5,594 nucleotides of DNA from Gemmatimonas phototrophica (GTDB lineage Bacteria > Gemmatimonadota > Gemmatimonadetes > Longimicrobiales > Gaopeijiaceae): NCBI GenBank assembly GCA_945876015.1, contig CAMCNM010000147.1:1-5594 (forward strand). The letters are read 5' to 3'. This document shows, piece after piece, positions 4,939-5,594 of the stretch. The notes beneath the pieces were generated by a model. It ran no database searches, was not told the origin of the DNA, and saw only the letters and a list, made by a program, of their open reading frames with translations. Position 1 is the stretch's first letter. Every line of letters starts with the position of its first letter. A program made the translations under genes and the position numbers.

Positions 4939-5559
4939 ATGGTCAAGCCGAACCCTGATCGAGAGGTGGACACCCGCAAGCTCGCCGAGCTGGCGGACGA
5001 GGAGCTGGTTACCTCGCACCTGGCCGGGCGGCAGGGCGCGTTCCAGGAGCTGTACGACCGGTACCGCGACCGTCTGATCCACTTCATCACGCGTAAGACG
5101 GGAGATCCGGACCGCGCCCAGGACCTGGTCCAGGAAGCGTTCATCCGGGTGACCCGACATCTGCATCGCTTCGACACGTCGAAGAAGTTCTCGACGTGGA
5201 TCTACACGATCGCGAGCAATCTCTCGAAGAACGAGCTGCGCAATCGCTCGCGCAGCCCGCTCGTGCTCTTCCAGCGGCTCATGAGCAACTGGGACGATGA
5301 TCATCGCCCGCTGCAGTTCGAGGACTTCTCGATGCGGCCGGACGACCTCTACCGAAAGCGCTACCTGCGCCGCCTGGTCGAGGACATGGTGAAGGAGTTG
5401 CCCGAGCATCACCGGCTGGTGTTCCGCCTGCGTGAGCTCGAGGGCAAGAGCTACGAAGAGATCAGCGAGATCACGGGCGTGAACCTGGGAACGGTGAAGA
5501 GCCGCCTGCACAGGGCGAGGAATTCGTTCGCCCAGCGGATCGAGCCGTTCCTGAACTAA
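4939..5559 (+). CDS. ECF-type RNA polymerase sigma factor (RpoE-like)
   Basis: Alternative sigma factor directing RNA polymerase to a specific promoter set, usually in response to an envelope or stress signal released by an anti-sigma partner. The 206 residues contain sigma region 2 (about 25-103: AFQELYDRYRDRL, the DLVQEAFIRV core-binding helix, and FSTWIYTIASNLSKNELR for -10 recognition). A longer linker follows (104-143, with PLVLFQ and NWDDDHRPLQFED), then region 4 (about 145-198: LPEHHRLVFRLRELEGKSYEEISEITGV and the helix-turn-helix GTVKSRLHRAR for -35 recognition). There is no C-terminal sensory extension. ATG 4939 is chosen from its ribosome binding site. An unusually long structured leader precedes it, and a probable anti-sigma gene starts 17 bp after the stop. 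The linker looks like Gemmatimonadota-type homologues as I recall them. The target regulon is unknown; ECF genes are often autoregulated, but no matching promoter is obvious here. Confidence 0.95.
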   Translation: MVKPNPDREVDTRKLAELADEELVTSHLAGRQGAFQELYDRYRDRLIHFITRKTGDPDRAQDLVQEAFIRVTRHLHRFDTSKKFSTWIYTIASNLSKNELRNRSRSPLVLFQRLMSNWDDDHRPLQFEDFSMRPDDLYRKRYLRRLVEDMVKELPEHHRLVFRLRELEGKSYEEISEITGVNLGTVKSRLHRARNSFAQRIEPFLN

Positions 5560-5576
5560 ACACAGCTCGCGCACGT

Positions 5577-5594
5577 ATGAACGAGGGTCCGGAC
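5577..5594 (+). CDS. Start of the gene after the ECF sigma factor (partial; possibly an anti-sigma factor)
   Basis: An ATG at 5577, 17 bp after the sigma stop, opens a frame (MNEGPD) that continues to the right edge of the window. There is no clear Shine-Dalgarno. Genes directly downstream of ECF sigma genes are commonly their membrane or zinc-binding anti-sigma factors, so that is the default guess, but six codons carry no domain evidence. Confidence 0.3.

Overview
This 5.6 kb window comes from a GC-rich bacterial chromosome, with strong third-position GC in every convincing gene. The gene content is aerobic and mostly housekeeping: heme A synthesis for an aa3/caa3-type oxidase, a peroxiredoxin, an ABC exporter and an ECF sigma factor. 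The sigma factor, especially its linker between regions 2 and 4, looks to me most like proteins from Gemmatimonadota or neighbouring candidate phyla. That is recall, not a database result. I see no tRNA, rRNA, CRISPR array, insertion sequence or prophage gene.

Layout. Positions 1-1216 (minus) hold the N-terminal two thirds of an MsbA-type ABC transporter that runs off the left edge just after Walker A. A 33-bp divergent spacer separates it from a plus-strand run: ctaA (heme A synthase, 1250-2209), ctaM (DUF420 oxidase-assembly membrane protein, 2214-2651, TTG start) and a CoA-binding-domain protein (2689-3180). This run meets, tail to tail with only 6 bp between stop codons, a minus-strand pair: a V4R-like cysteine-rich protein (3669-4355) followed by a Bcp-type peroxiredoxin (3187-3645). 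Positions 4356-4938 contain no convincing gene. Positions 4939-5559 (plus) encode an ECF sigma factor, and a start codon at 5577 probably begins its downstream partner.

How they work together. ctaA and ctaM are almost certainly one operon making and inserting heme A for a cytochrome a oxidase. The V4R-like gene and bcp are spaced like an operon and may form a small thiol/redox unit. The ECF sigma factor lies divergently from that unit.

The most unusual part is the 583-bp gap before the sigma gene. On the plus strand it holds a 21-bp imperfect hairpin ending in six T (4518-4615), a region closed by a 7+4 bp inverted repeat (4616-4755), and an intrinsic-terminator-like hairpin with six T (4848-4883). 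The 5' arm of that terminator can instead pair over 11 bp with sequence beyond the T tract (4843-4853 with 4890-4901). This looks like a structured non-coding RNA and/or a terminator/alternative-stem leader controlling the sigma gene. I could not match it to a known RNA family by eye.
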